Shown one piece after another: positions 30,601 through 37,113 of a DNA stretch of 64,000 nucleotides. Both the position numbers and the translations under genes were made by a program. Position 1 is the first letter of the stretch; every line of letters starts with the position of its first letter. Where the stretch lies: assembly GCF_030232585.1 (NCBI RefSeq), contig NZ_JASPJX010000005.1:1-64000 (forward strand), written 5' to 3'. The notes beneath the pieces were generated by a model. It did no database searches and was not told where the DNA came from. It worked only from the letters and a program-made list of their open reading frames with translations. This DNA comes from Corynebacterium sp. MSK008 (lineage in GTDB: Bacteria; Actinomycetota; Actinomycetes; Mycobacteriales; Mycobacteriaceae).

Positions 30601-30843
30601 CTGGTCAACAATGCCCTCGGCATCGAGAGCATCAACCACGGTCTCACCTTCGACACCACGATGACGCCGGTTGAGGCCCAGCCGGAGGGCGACTCCGAGA
30701 GCTCTGCGCAGGGTTCCTCGATCACCAGCCCGTTGCTGATCGCGGTGCTGTCCATCTCGGGCATCATCGGCCTGCTATCGCTCATCGCGCTGCTCTTCCC
30801 GTTCCCGGTCGATGAGGTGCTCGGCCCGATCGCGAAGCGCTAG
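27613..30843 (+). CDS. Tandem double alkaline phosphatase, secreted and membrane-tethered
   Basis: 1076 residues: signal peptide (1-28), two complete PhoA-type domains (about 70-540 and 580-1020) and a C-terminal membrane helix (about 1040-1062) with a short basic end. Both domains keep the catalytic set seen in E. coli PhoA: nucleophile Ser131 (TDSAASATGW) and Ser642 (ADSAATGTAW), metal ligands GDG, STAEIQDATP, VESAS(I/P)DKADH, (S/A)DHAH and HTG(S/A)Q, and the Arg of RGYYAPSG / RSYYAPSG. Both should therefore be active. Ordinary PhoA has ~450 residues; an in-frame duplication is unusual. AAGGAAG precedes the ATG at 27613. Confidence 0.93.
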   Translation: MRFSSKAVAAVVSVSALAMANLPVSLAQSAEQAFNGKDTCITIDSEGNAVAPQPGDCTQFGKGGQGNSDAQARNVIFILGDGMGHQEITAARNYLKGANGRFEGLDELTASGAYTTFAVGKDGKRQYVTDSAASATGWSTGGKTYNGALSVDITGKPHENLLEMAKNAGMRTGNVSTAEIQDATPGAMHSHISKRGYYAPSGDAKPVKGAEARENGGLGSISEQIIDTRADVTLGGGRKYFDAEVQQGGENRNPFLTDKNDGGADWEAGKSVRENAIAKGYQIVDDKQGLEGITVANQDQPVLGLFHDKNMTRKFEQTVPVKSDGTTEPEVCKEADRGNEPSAAEMTKKAIELLDDPSADKGFFLQVESASIDKADHAADACGMIGETDQIDEVIKEALDFAKKDKDTLIVVTSDHAHTAEIIPDGRPSVSAVTRLQSPKDGGAVMSVGFGTIPWLDEEGNPVFDKKANGEPFDTPNFSMMHTGSQVRIAGYGPGSENVNGQIDQTDAFYVMANALGLNGGTDGGQKPWKINKDNKVVSLANRSKAKPGDQLCYLVAAGEAPKVGDCAQFGTEGQGIDNAKAKNVVVLIGDGTGDSEITAARNYLKGSAGRFEGLDNLDYTGYLTTFSLDKESGLPNYVADSAATGTAWNSGVKTYNGAIGVDNAGKPVATMGELAKARGMKIGNVSTAEIQDATPAAFAAHALDRSYYAPSGDKKVAKGEQLRENGGLGSISEQIVDLRADVTLGGGRKYFDTEVVQGGKWNASGNTWTAGKSVLDNAKDNGYQVVTNASELEAIAEANSDKPVLGLFSEGNMPRVLNQSIPTTDGGDLQPATCVANPEFTEETPRLGAMTSKALELLRNDNGFLLQVESASPDKADHQADACGLIGEVGQLDEAVQAVQKWVEETGEETLIVATADHAHTAQITYDNANTAGRVTQLTTVDGSTMAVNFATSKTNEDEDALGGQQHTGAQLRVAASGPGAANVTGQIDQTDLFFLVNNALGIESINHGLTFDTTMTPVEAQPEGDSESSAQGSSITSPLLIAVLSISGIIGLLSLIALLFPFPVDEVLGPIAKR

Positions 30844-30864
30844 ACGCCTCCCGCCTATCGACGC

Positions 30865-30908
30865 CACGTCCCGCCCACCCCGCAATGCTCAGGGGTGGGC
30901 GGGACGTG
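30865..30908. terminator. Bidirectional terminator between phosphatase and secreted protein genes
   Basis: CACGTCCCGCCCACCCC (30865-30881) and its perfect complement (30892-30908) form a 17-bp stem with a 10-nt loop. There is no strong T-run on either side; stem strength and the convergent setting support the call. Confidence 0.75.
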
Positions 30909-30929
30909 TCGTTGACGCGGCTGTAGCGA

Positions 30930-31724
30930 CTACATGCGCGGCATGTTCATACCGGGCACGTTGATGCCCAGCATCGGCAACGCCGCAACGATGCCAGCCA
31001 GCGCCAGCAGAGCAGCGATCACGCCGCCGACGATGGCGGCGACATTCGGGGTGTCCTTCATATCGCCCCTATCGGACGAGCCCTTGTCGCCCGGCTTCAT
31101 GCCGTCTTTGTCACCCGGCTTGGTCTTATCCAGCGCGATGGGGGCGGTGGGGAAGTCCAGCTCCTTCGCGTCGCCGCTGGCGCAGGAGGCGGCGGCTGCG
31201 GCGTGAGCTACGTCGATAAGCTGCTGGTTCATAAAGAGCATGCCGCTGGGGGTTGCGGACCATGCCTCGTAGAGCTCGGAGCCCTCGGTGAACGGGGCTT
31301 CAGCCATCGGCATGGTGGAGGGGCCGACCATCCACGCGTCCAAGTCGACGTCCTCGAGGGTGGTGGCAGTGGTCGGCTCGGTCTCGTCGAGGATCCGCAG
31401 TGCATCGGTGTACGGCTTGACCAGCTCTGCCGGCAGGATCTTGGAGTGGTCCGGCGCCTCGCCCTTGAGGTCGGACTCGTTGGCGGCCATGACACCCGGG
31501 TAGACCGTTTCCACAGCGGCGATGAAGTCGCGGGCGCGCTCGTGCTCGCCGATCTGCTTGGCTTGGTCGAAGGTGTCCATGATGAACTCCTTCTCCATGT
31601 CCGCGAGGGTGACGGCGCAGTTGCCGCCCGCGTCCTTCTCTCCGACGGTGGCGGCGTGTGCCGGGGCGGCGACGACGCCGAGCGCGATCGCGCACGCGGC
31701 AGCGCTGGTGATGATGCGTTTCAT
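30930..31724 (-). CDS. Secreted protein with C-terminal membrane anchor, function unknown
   Basis: 264 residues: signal peptide cleaved after APAHA (residue ~24), a soluble alpha-helical domain (about 30-190) with three cysteines and conserved-looking PDHSKILPAELVKPYTDALRILDE, a Lys/Gly/Asp-rich linker (KPGDKDGMKPGDKGSSD), then a membrane helix (about 228-250) and a Met/Pro tail (NVPGMNMPRM). The family is not one I can name. AAGGAGG precedes the ATG. A perfect palindrome lies 24 nt upstream of the start. It converges on the double phosphatase across a shared terminator, so a phosphate link is possible but unproven. Confidence 0.75.
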   Translation of the reverse strand: MKRIITSAAACAIALGVVAAPAHAATVGEKDAGGNCAVTLADMEKEFIMDTFDQAKQIGEHERARDFIAAVETVYPGVMAANESDLKGEAPDHSKILPAELVKPYTDALRILDETEPTTATTLEDVDLDAWMVGPSTMPMAEAPFTEGSELYEAWSATPSGMLFMNQQLIDVAHAAAAASCASGDAKELDFPTAPIALDKTKPGDKDGMKPGDKGSSDRGDMKDTPNVAAIVGGVIAALLALAGIVAALPMLGINVPGMNMPRM

Positions 31725-31747
31725 GTGGGCCTCCTTGAGGCGTAGAT

Positions 31748-31767
31748 GTGTACTCGAAGCGGTACAC
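31748..31767. promoter_or_regulatory. Palindromic operator candidate
   Basis: GTGTAC-TCGAAGCG-GTACAC: perfect 6-bp arms with an 8-nt spacer, 24 nt upstream of the secreted protein start at 31724. It probably lies in or near the 5' UTR/promoter. The cognate regulator is unknown. Confidence 0.45.
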
Positions 31768-31819
31768 GCACCAGTGTGATGGAGGCTTTGTTGCGAGAGC
31801 GTTAACGCGGAGGAGACCC

Positions 31820-31895
31820 TGACACTTCGCGGCTGAATCTGTCAGGCAGTCCGCATATCCCCAGGTCGGCGCAGATGGCTGGCGTAATCTGTCAG
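31820..31895 (-). repeat. Two-unit intergenic repeat, copy B
   Basis: Read on the minus strand, CTGACAGATTACGCC starts at 31895 and CTGACAGATTCAGCCG at 31845, the same 50-nt spacing as copy A (10872-10947). The second unit also ends in a matching GAA-N2-GTCAG. It lies between the tRNA-Pro terminator and the secreted protein gene. Confidence 0.6.
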
Positions 31896-31925
31896 AGATC
31901 CCGAGTCGCGGGCGCGACAAATGCG

Positions 31926-31950
31926 AAAACCCGCCTTGAAAGGCGGGTTT
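31926..31950 (-). terminator. Terminator of tRNA-Pro
   Basis: AAACCCGCC (31927-31935) and GGCGGGTTT (31942-31950) form a 9-bp stem. On the minus strand it is followed by TTTTCGCATTT, fitting an intrinsic terminator 5 nt after the tRNA. Confidence 0.85.
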
Positions 31951-31954
31951 GTAC

Positions 31955-32031
<77 letters not shown>

Positions 32032-32118
32032 GTTGTATCTTTGGGCTTGCGCCCGCGGTACTGGCAACACATTACCCCCGGGCGGCGATTCGGCCAAAAC
32101 GGCAGGTAGTCGCCTGAA

Positions 32119-33012
32119 CTACCTGCGCTCCACCACGCGGATCAGGCTCGCGGACGGCGGACAGAACAGCCGCACCGGCGCGTACTTGGACTGGCCCAGT
32201 CCGTTGGAGACCTCCATCCACATCTCGCCGTACTTGTGCAGGCCGGACGCGCGCTCGCGGTCGATGTCCGCGTTGGTCACAATCGCACGCTGACCGGGGA
32301 GACAGATCTGCCCGCCATGGGTGTGGCCGGCCAGGGCAAGCTGGTAGCCGTCGGCCTCAAACGAATCCAGCACCCTCCGGTACGGCGCGTGGAGCAGGCC
32401 AATGGACAGATCGGCGTCCTCATGAGGCGCGCCTGCCACCTCGGAGTAGCGGTCCAGCTCGTGGTGCGGGTCGTCCACGCCCGCCAGCGCCAGGCGCACC
32501 CCGGACGCCTTGAATTCGAGGCGGGCGTGGGTGGCATCTTGCCAGCCGCGCTCCACAAACGCGGCGCGCATCCCCTCCCAGGGCAGGTCCTCGTACGACG
32601 GCTCGCGCTTCGCCCCGGTCAGGTACTTCAGCGGGTTGACCGGCCGCGGCGCCCAGTAGTCGTTGGTGCCGAACACGAACGCACCCGGGCGGTTCAGCAG
32701 CGGGCCCAGGGCGTCGAGCACCCACGGCACACCGCCGACATCCGATAGATTGTCGCCGGTGTTGATCACCAGGTCCGGCTCGAGCGCGTCCAGGCTGGAG
32801 ACGAACTCCACCTTCCGCCTCTGCCCCGGGATCATGTGCAGGTCGGAGATGTGCAACACCTTGAACGCATCACGGCCGTCCAACACCCCCGGCTCAAGCA
32901 GGGGCAAGGTGTACTCGCGCAGCTGGAAATTGTTGCGTTGGGTGTAGCCCCACGTCAGCGCGGCGGCGCCCGTCGATAGGCAAAGTGCTCCGATTCGCGT
33001 CAACTTCTTCAC
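32119..33012 (-). CDS. Membrane-anchored metallophosphoesterase
   Basis: 297 residues. Calcineurin-like phosphoesterase motifs in order: DLH (VLHISDLHMIPGQ), GDN (VINTGDNL), GTND (VFGTNDYW), and GHTHGGQICLPG. An N-terminal hydrophobic helix with basic start (KKLTRIGALCLSTGAAAL) anchors it. This class (YkuE/YaeI-like) often acts on lipid or nucleotide phosphodiesters at the envelope. The GTG at 33012 is chosen because TACAGT lies exactly 7 nt upstream (leaderless) and the frame further upstream runs antisense through the YqeY gene. Confidence 0.9.
   Translation of the reverse strand: MKKLTRIGALCLSTGAAALTWGYTQRNNFQLREYTLPLLEPGVLDGRDAFKVLHISDLHMIPGQRRKVEFVSSLDALEPDLVINTGDNLSDVGGVPWVLDALGPLLNRPGAFVFGTNDYWAPRPVNPLKYLTGAKREPSYEDLPWEGMRAAFVERGWQDATHARLEFKASGVRLALAGVDDPHHELDRYSEVAGAPHEDADLSIGLLHAPYRRVLDSFEADGYQLALAGHTHGGQICLPGQRAIVTNADIDRERASGLHKYGEMWMEVSNGLGQSKYAPVRLFCPPSASLIRVVERR
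32971..32983 (-). repeat. TTGCYTATCGACG word, phosphoesterase gene
   Basis: TTGCCTATCGACG, sense strand but in a different frame (Cys-Leu-Ser-Thr). Confidence 0.7.
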
Positions 33013-33019
33013 CCGCACC

Positions 33020-33029
33020 ACTGTAATCT
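33020..33029. promoter_or_regulatory. Overlapping divergent -10 elements
   Basis: TACAGT on the minus strand (33025-33020) and TAATCT on the plus strand (33024-33029) overlap by two bases. Each lies 7 nt from a start codon (GTG at 33012, ATG at 33037), so both divergent genes are predicted leaderless from mutually exclusive promoters. Confidence 0.6.
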
Positions 33030-33036
33030 CGCATGC

Positions 33037-33486
33037 ATGAGTGCACTGAAAGACCAGATCCGCGCAGACCTCAAGGAAGCCATGAAGGCGAAGGAAAAGG
33101 AGCGCACCGGCACCATCCGCATGCTGCTGGCCGCGATCCAGACCGCTGAGACCGAGGGCTCCAAGCACGAGGTGGACGACGCGGAGATTCAAAAGATCAT
33201 CGCCCGCGAGATCAAGAAGCGCCGCGAGTCCGCGGACATTTATAAAACCAACGGCCGCGAGGACCTTGCCGAGGCCGAGCTCACCGAGGCGGGCATCCTC
33301 GAGGCGTACCAGCCGAAGCAGCTGGATGACGAGGAGCTTGCCAAGCTTATCGACGAAGCTATCGCCGAAACCGGCGCCGAGTCCATGGCCCAGATGGGGC
33401 AGGTCATGAAGGCCGCCACGGCGAAGGCCGAGGGCCGCGCCGACGGCAAGCGCCTCTCCGAGGCCGTCAAGGCGCGCCTGAGCTAG
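33037..33486 (+). CDS. GatB/YqeY domain protein
   Basis: 149 residues. YqeY family: KDQIRADLKEAMKAKEKERTGTIRMLLAAIQ at the start and ADGKRLSEAVKARL at the end, with the helical tail domain shared with GatB and tRNA-amidotransferase. Function is uncertain; the domain binds tRNA in GatB. Its stop overlaps the convergent PBP gene's stop within the tetranucleotide CTAG. Confidence 0.93.
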   Translation: MSALKDQIRADLKEAMKAKEKERTGTIRMLLAAIQTAETEGSKHEVDDAEIQKIIAREIKKRRESADIYKTNGREDLAEAELTEAGILEAYQPKQLDDEELAKLIDEAIAETGAESMAQMGQVMKAATAKAEGRADGKRLSEAVKARLS

Positions 33487-35906
33487 TTCGGGTTGCCGCC
33501 GCCGAAGACGTCGGCGATGGCATCGCGGGCGTCGTTCAGCGATTGCTCAAGCCCTTCGATCCCCGGCGGGGGAGCGGGGCTCGGCGGCGGCGGCGCGGTT
33601 GGCGACGAAGGAGCCGCGGCCGAGCTCGGCGGCGCGGAGGGGCTGGCGCTGGCGGCACCGGCGCCGTCGGAAACGTTCAGCGTCACCGTGGCGTTCGGTC
33701 CGTCCTGGACCGCGGAGACCACGGTGCCTGCCGGCGCGCCGGCGCCGTGGACCGTGTTCAGCGTGACCACGTAGCCCTGCGCCTCAAGCTGGGACTTCGC
33801 GGCGGAGGAGTACTGGCCGACCACCGCGTCCAGCGCCCCGCGCTTCGTGCCACGCACGTGCACCGGGCTCGCCGGAGGCAGACCGCCCGTAGCGGCACCC
33901 GGCACCCCGGCCGCCGCCTGGAACCAGGTGTCCGCGGCCTCGTTGCCGCCGAACAGCGTGCCGTACTGGCACTGGCGCACCGGCTGGGTACACAGCGGGG
34001 TGGACTGGGTGCCGTCGTTGTAGATGTACGGCGCGGCCGACATGCTGCGGGTAAATCCCAAAAACGCGGTGGAGTGGTGGGACTCCGTCGTGCCCGTCTT
34101 CGCGGCCGCTGGGGCGGACCAGCCGTTGTTGCGGGCTGAGACAGCAGCTGTGCCGTCGATAATGTCCTTCGCCATGCCGTGCGACAACGCGCCGGCGACC
34201 TCCGGATCCACAGCCTGCTCGCAGGCGGGGCGGTCGATGAAGACCTGCTTGCCGTGCTCGTCCAGCACTTCCTTGATCGGGTTCGGCTCGCACCAGCGCC
34301 CGCCCGAGGCCAAAGTGGCGCCTACGTTGGACAGCTCCAGCGCGTTCACGGCCAGCGGGCCCAAGGTGAACGCGCCCATGTTCTCTTCCTTCGCCGCCTG
34401 GGCGATGGAGCGGCCGTCGCCGAACGAGTTCTCGTCCGCGTAGGAGCGCAAGCCCAGGCGCACCGCCAAATCCACCACAGGTGCCACGCCGGTTTTCTGG
34501 ATCAGCTCTACGAACGTGGTGTTCGGCGACTGTGCCAGCGCGTCCTGCAGCGTCATGCGCGGCGCGTAGGTGCCAGCGTTTTCCACACAGTACGCGCCCG
34601 GCGGGCAGTTGGCCGCGCCGCCGTCGCCCATGCCGTAGAGCACCGAGCGCACCGGTGTTTCCAGCATCGTGTTCAGGCCGTAGCCCTGCTCCAGTGCCGC
34701 GGCGGCGGTGAAGATCTTGAACACCGAACCCGCGCCGGCGCCCACCAGGGATGTCGGCTGCGGCAGGATGGTCTGGCTCTGGTCCAGGTCCAGGCCATAG
34801 AAACGCGAGGACGCCATGGCCAAAATGTCGCGGGAATCCGCGCCGGGGCGGATGACGTCCATCACCTCGGCCACGCCTGGGGCGTAGGGGCTGACGTTGT
34901 TGCGGACCGCGTTGTTGGCCGCTTCCTGCACCGCCGGGTCCAGGGTGGTGGTGATGGTGTACGAGCCGTTGAGGATCTGTTCCATGTCCAGGCCCTTGTC
35001 CGCCAGGTAGCGCAGGGCGTAGTCGCACATGAATCCCTTGTCGCCGGCGGTGATGCAGCCCTGGGGCAGCGTCTTCGGCCGCTCGAGAATGCCCAGCGGA
35101 GCGCCGGCCAAGCGGTCCGCTTCCGCCTGGTCCAGGTAGCCCTGGGCCGCCATGTTGTTCAAAACGATGTTGCGGCGCTGGGTGGCGCCTTCCGGGTTGG
35201 TGTACGGGTTGAGCGCTTCCACGGACTGCAGGATGCCCACCAGCAACGCAGCCTGTTCCGGCTTGAGCTCCCGGGCGGGGACGTCGAAGTAGGTCAGCGC
35301 CGCCGCCTCGATGCCGAAGGCGTGGTTGCCAAAGGAGACGAGGTTGAGATACCTGGTCAGCACCTCGTCCTTCTCCAGCGTCTTGTCCAGGTCGGAGGCC
35401 ATGCGCATCTCGCGCAGCTTGCGGGGGATGGACTGCTCTGTGGCGGCGTTTGCCTCCTCCTCGTTCTCTGCGTCGATGAGCCAGAGGTAGTTCTTCACGT
35501 ACTGCTGGTTGATCGTGGATGCGCCTTGTTCCACCCCGCCGGCGAGCACGTTGGTCACCATCGCGCGGGCGAAGCCCTGCATGTCCACGCCCTCGTGCTG
35601 GTAGAAGCGGCGGTCCTCCGTGGCCACCAGAGCGTCCTTGACGTGCTGGGAGATCCCGTCGCTGGCCACCTCGTAGCGGCGTTGCTTGAAAATCCAGGCC
35701 ATGGGGGTGCCGGTGGCGTCGTTAATCGTGGTGACACCGGGGACGTCGCCGTGAGTGAGGTCGGAGAGGTTGGACTGCATCGTCTCGTCGGTGCGGGCGA
35801 CGGCGGCGCCGCCCAGCCCTGCGATCGGGGCGAGGCACAGGGCAATCGCCAGCGCCGCCGCGACGAGCGCGGCCAGCAGGCTTCCTAGGGATTTCAGTGC
35901 GGACAC
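33483..35906 (-). CDS. Class A penicillin-binding protein (transglycosylase/transpeptidase) with PASTA domain
   Basis: 807 residues. N-terminal membrane anchor (LAALVAAALAIALCLAP), GT51 transglycosylase with catalytic ATEDRRFYQHEGVD and STINQQYVKN, transpeptidase with SVFK (catalytic Ser), SPNT and KTGTT motifs, then a single PASTA-like module (about 690-755) and a Pro/Ser/Ala-rich tail. Polymerises and cross-links peptidoglycan at the cell pole. Corresponds by position to C. glutamicum Pbp1a next to whcA. A GlxR-like site lies about 85-100 nt upstream. Confidence 0.94.
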   Translation of the reverse strand: MSALKSLGSLLAALVAAALAIALCLAPIAGLGGAAVARTDETMQSNLSDLTHGDVPGVTTINDATGTPMAWIFKQRRYEVASDGISQHVKDALVATEDRRFYQHEGVDMQGFARAMVTNVLAGGVEQGASTINQQYVKNYLWLIDAENEEEANAATEQSIPRKLREMRMASDLDKTLEKDEVLTRYLNLVSFGNHAFGIEAAALTYFDVPARELKPEQAALLVGILQSVEALNPYTNPEGATQRRNIVLNNMAAQGYLDQAEADRLAGAPLGILERPKTLPQGCITAGDKGFMCDYALRYLADKGLDMEQILNGSYTITTTLDPAVQEAANNAVRNNVSPYAPGVAEVMDVIRPGADSRDILAMASSRFYGLDLDQSQTILPQPTSLVGAGAGSVFKIFTAAAALEQGYGLNTMLETPVRSVLYGMGDGGAANCPPGAYCVENAGTYAPRMTLQDALAQSPNTTFVELIQKTGVAPVVDLAVRLGLRSYADENSFGDGRSIAQAAKEENMGAFTLGPLAVNALELSNVGATLASGGRWCEPNPIKEVLDEHGKQVFIDRPACEQAVDPEVAGALSHGMAKDIIDGTAAVSARNNGWSAPAAAKTGTTESHHSTAFLGFTRSMSAAPYIYNDGTQSTPLCTQPVRQCQYGTLFGGNEAADTWFQAAAGVPGAATGGLPPASPVHVRGTKRGALDAVVGQYSSAAKSQLEAQGYVVTLNTVHGAGAPAGTVVSAVQDGPNATVTLNVSDGAGAASASPSAPPSSAAAPSSPTAPPPPSPAPPPGIEGLEQSLNDARDAIADVFGGGNPN

Positions 35907-35991
35907 GCCATTACCTTAAATGACTCGGCCCGCGCGCGGGAATATAAAAGACCCCCCAAAAATGTGACCCATTCGACAGAATACTTTCTCA

Positions 35992-36007
35992 TGTGATTAC
36001 ATTTACA
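35992..36007. promoter_or_regulatory. GlxR (CRP-like) site candidate between PBP and whcA
   Basis: TGTGATTACATTTACA matches the GlxR consensus TGTGA-N6-TCACA at nine of ten half-site positions. It lies 80-95 nt upstream of whcA and 86-101 nt upstream of the divergent PBP start, near the -35 to -70 region of the whcA promoter (TATAAA at 36034-36039). Confidence 0.5.
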
Positions 36008-36033
36008 TGGGATCGTAGATATACGGTCGGATG

Positions 36034-36060
36034 TATAAAACTGCGCCGGAGAGACGGCGC
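36034..36060 (+). promoter_or_regulatory. whcA -10 element and 5' UTR hairpin
   Basis: An extended TG-TATAAA -10 lies at 36034-36039. Immediately downstream GCGCCG-GAGAGA-CGGCGC (36043-36060) forms a 6-bp hairpin at the expected mRNA 5' end, possibly stabilising the transcript. Confidence 0.45.
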
Positions 36061-36086
36061 AGGTGAACGAGTAGAGGAGCACGGCT

Positions 36087-36446
36087 ATGAGCACGGCTTT
36101 GGGTAACACCGCGCAGCGAAACGCACAACGGACCACGTCCCGCAAGTGCGACGCATCCGGACATCTCGTTTTTGACCGGGGGGATTGGGTAACGCACGCA
36201 CACTGCCGCGGCAAGGACCCGGACGCGTTGTTCGTCCGCGGTGCGGAGCAGCGCAAGGCCGCCGCGATCTGTCGCGCGTGCCCCGTGCTCACCGAGTGCC
36301 GCGCCGACGCTCTGGACAACAGGGTTGAGTTCGGCGTCTGGGGCGGACTGACGGAGCGTCAGCGCCGCGCGGTGCTGCGCAAGAACCCGCACGTGACCGA
36401 CTGGGCGGAGCACCTCTCGGCCGGCGGCGAAGTTGTCGGCCTGTAG
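36087..36446 (+). CDS. whcA: WhiB family iron-sulfur regulator (WhcA-like)
   Basis: 119 residues. The four cluster-binding cysteines are present: HC near residue 39, then CRACPVLTEC (C-x2-C-x5-C), followed by the VWGGLTERQRR turn and basic tail. It senses redox state or NO through a [4Fe-4S] cluster and acts with sigma factor. Its place beside the class A PBP and upstream of the RidA gene fits C. glutamicum whcA (WhiB4 group), a negative regulator of the oxidative stress response. GAGGAG lies 7 nt before the ATG. A ~30-residue N-terminal extension precedes the WhiB core. Confidence 0.9.
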   Translation: MSTALGNTAQRNAQRTTSRKCDASGHLVFDRGDWVTHAHCRGKDPDALFVRGAEQRKAAAICRACPVLTECRADALDNRVEFGVWGGLTERQRRAVLRKNPHVTDWAEHLSAGGEVVGL

Positions 36447-36461
36447 GTAGTCTTGGGCGCC

Positions 36462-36617
36462 ATGACGAAATGGGAGTACGCAACGGTTCCGTTGCTCACA
36501 CACGCCACCAAGCAAATTCTGGACACCTGGGGCGAGGACGGCTGGGAGCTCGTCACCGTTACGCCGGGCCCGACTCAGGACAACGTTGTCGCTTACATGA
36601 AGCGGGAGGTCGAATAG
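36462..36617 (+). CDS. Small DUF4177-like protein, 51 residues
   Basis: A short gene between whcA and the RidA gene: begins MTKWEYATVPLLTHATKQIL and continues with LDTWGEDGWELVTVTPGP, the WExxxxPL...GxxGWELV pattern of DUF4177. Its TAG is followed directly by the next gene's ATG, so it is part of that operon. TAGTCT stands 8 nt before its ATG, suggesting a leaderless mRNA. Function is unknown, but the position is conserved in corynebacteria as I recall. Confidence 0.85.
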   Translation: MTKWEYATVPLLTHATKQILDTWGEDGWELVTVTPGPTQDNVVAYMKREVE

Positions 36618-37073
36618 ATGTGGACTGATCGTCTGAAGGAGCTCGGCATCGAGCTTCCCGCCGTCGCTGCGCCAGTGGCGGCGTACGTGCCCGCCATCCA
36701 GGCCGGCAACCAGGTGTGGACGTCCGGCCAGCTGCCGTTTACCGACGGCAAGCTGCCCGCCACCGGCAAGGTCGGCGCGGGGGTTACCGAGGAGGCCGCG
36801 TACGGCTACGCCCGCCAGGCAGCGCTCAACGCGATCGCGGCGGTGGATGACCTTGTCGGTCTCGACAACGTCGCCCGCGTGCTCAAGATCGTCGGTTTCG
36901 TCGCCTCTGATCCAGCGTTTACCGGCCAGCCTGCTGTGATCAACGGCGCCTCCGAGCTCATGCAGGAGGTCTTCGGTGAGGCCGGTGCGCACGCCCGCTC
37001 CGCAGTGGGCGTGGCATCGTTGCCGATGGACACGCCTGTCGAGGTCGAGCTCGTCGCCGAGCTGAAGAGCTAG
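36618..37073 (+). CDS. RidA/YjgF family protein
   Basis: 151 residues. RidA-like: VWTSGQLPFTDGKLPATGKV, then AALNAIAAVDDLVGL and the closing PVEVELVAEL. The longer RidA subgroup near this locus (about 150 residues) is typical of actinobacteria. RidA deaminates reactive enamine/imine intermediates from PLP enzymes; the usual active-site Arg of the IP(A/G)R motif is not obvious here, so activity is uncertain. Immediately follows the 51-residue gene. Confidence 0.88.
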   Translation: MWTDRLKELGIELPAVAAPVAAYVPAIQAGNQVWTSGQLPFTDGKLPATGKVGAGVTEEAAYGYARQAALNAIAAVDDLVGLDNVARVLKIVGFVASDPAFTGQPAVINGASELMQEVFGEAGAHARSAVGVASLPMDTPVEVELVAELKS

Positions 37074-37113
37074 AACTCCAATAAACGGCTGCTAAGCGGG
37101 TACGCTGGGGCAC

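Noticed and set aside
27595-30639. A 1014-codon frame antisense to the double alkaline phosphatase
   Set aside because: The sense strand has two complete enzyme domains; the antisense frame shows no domain, start signal or RBS.
34179-35888. 569-codon plus-strand frame over the PBP gene
   Set aside because: The PBP has all catalytic motifs; the shadow has none.
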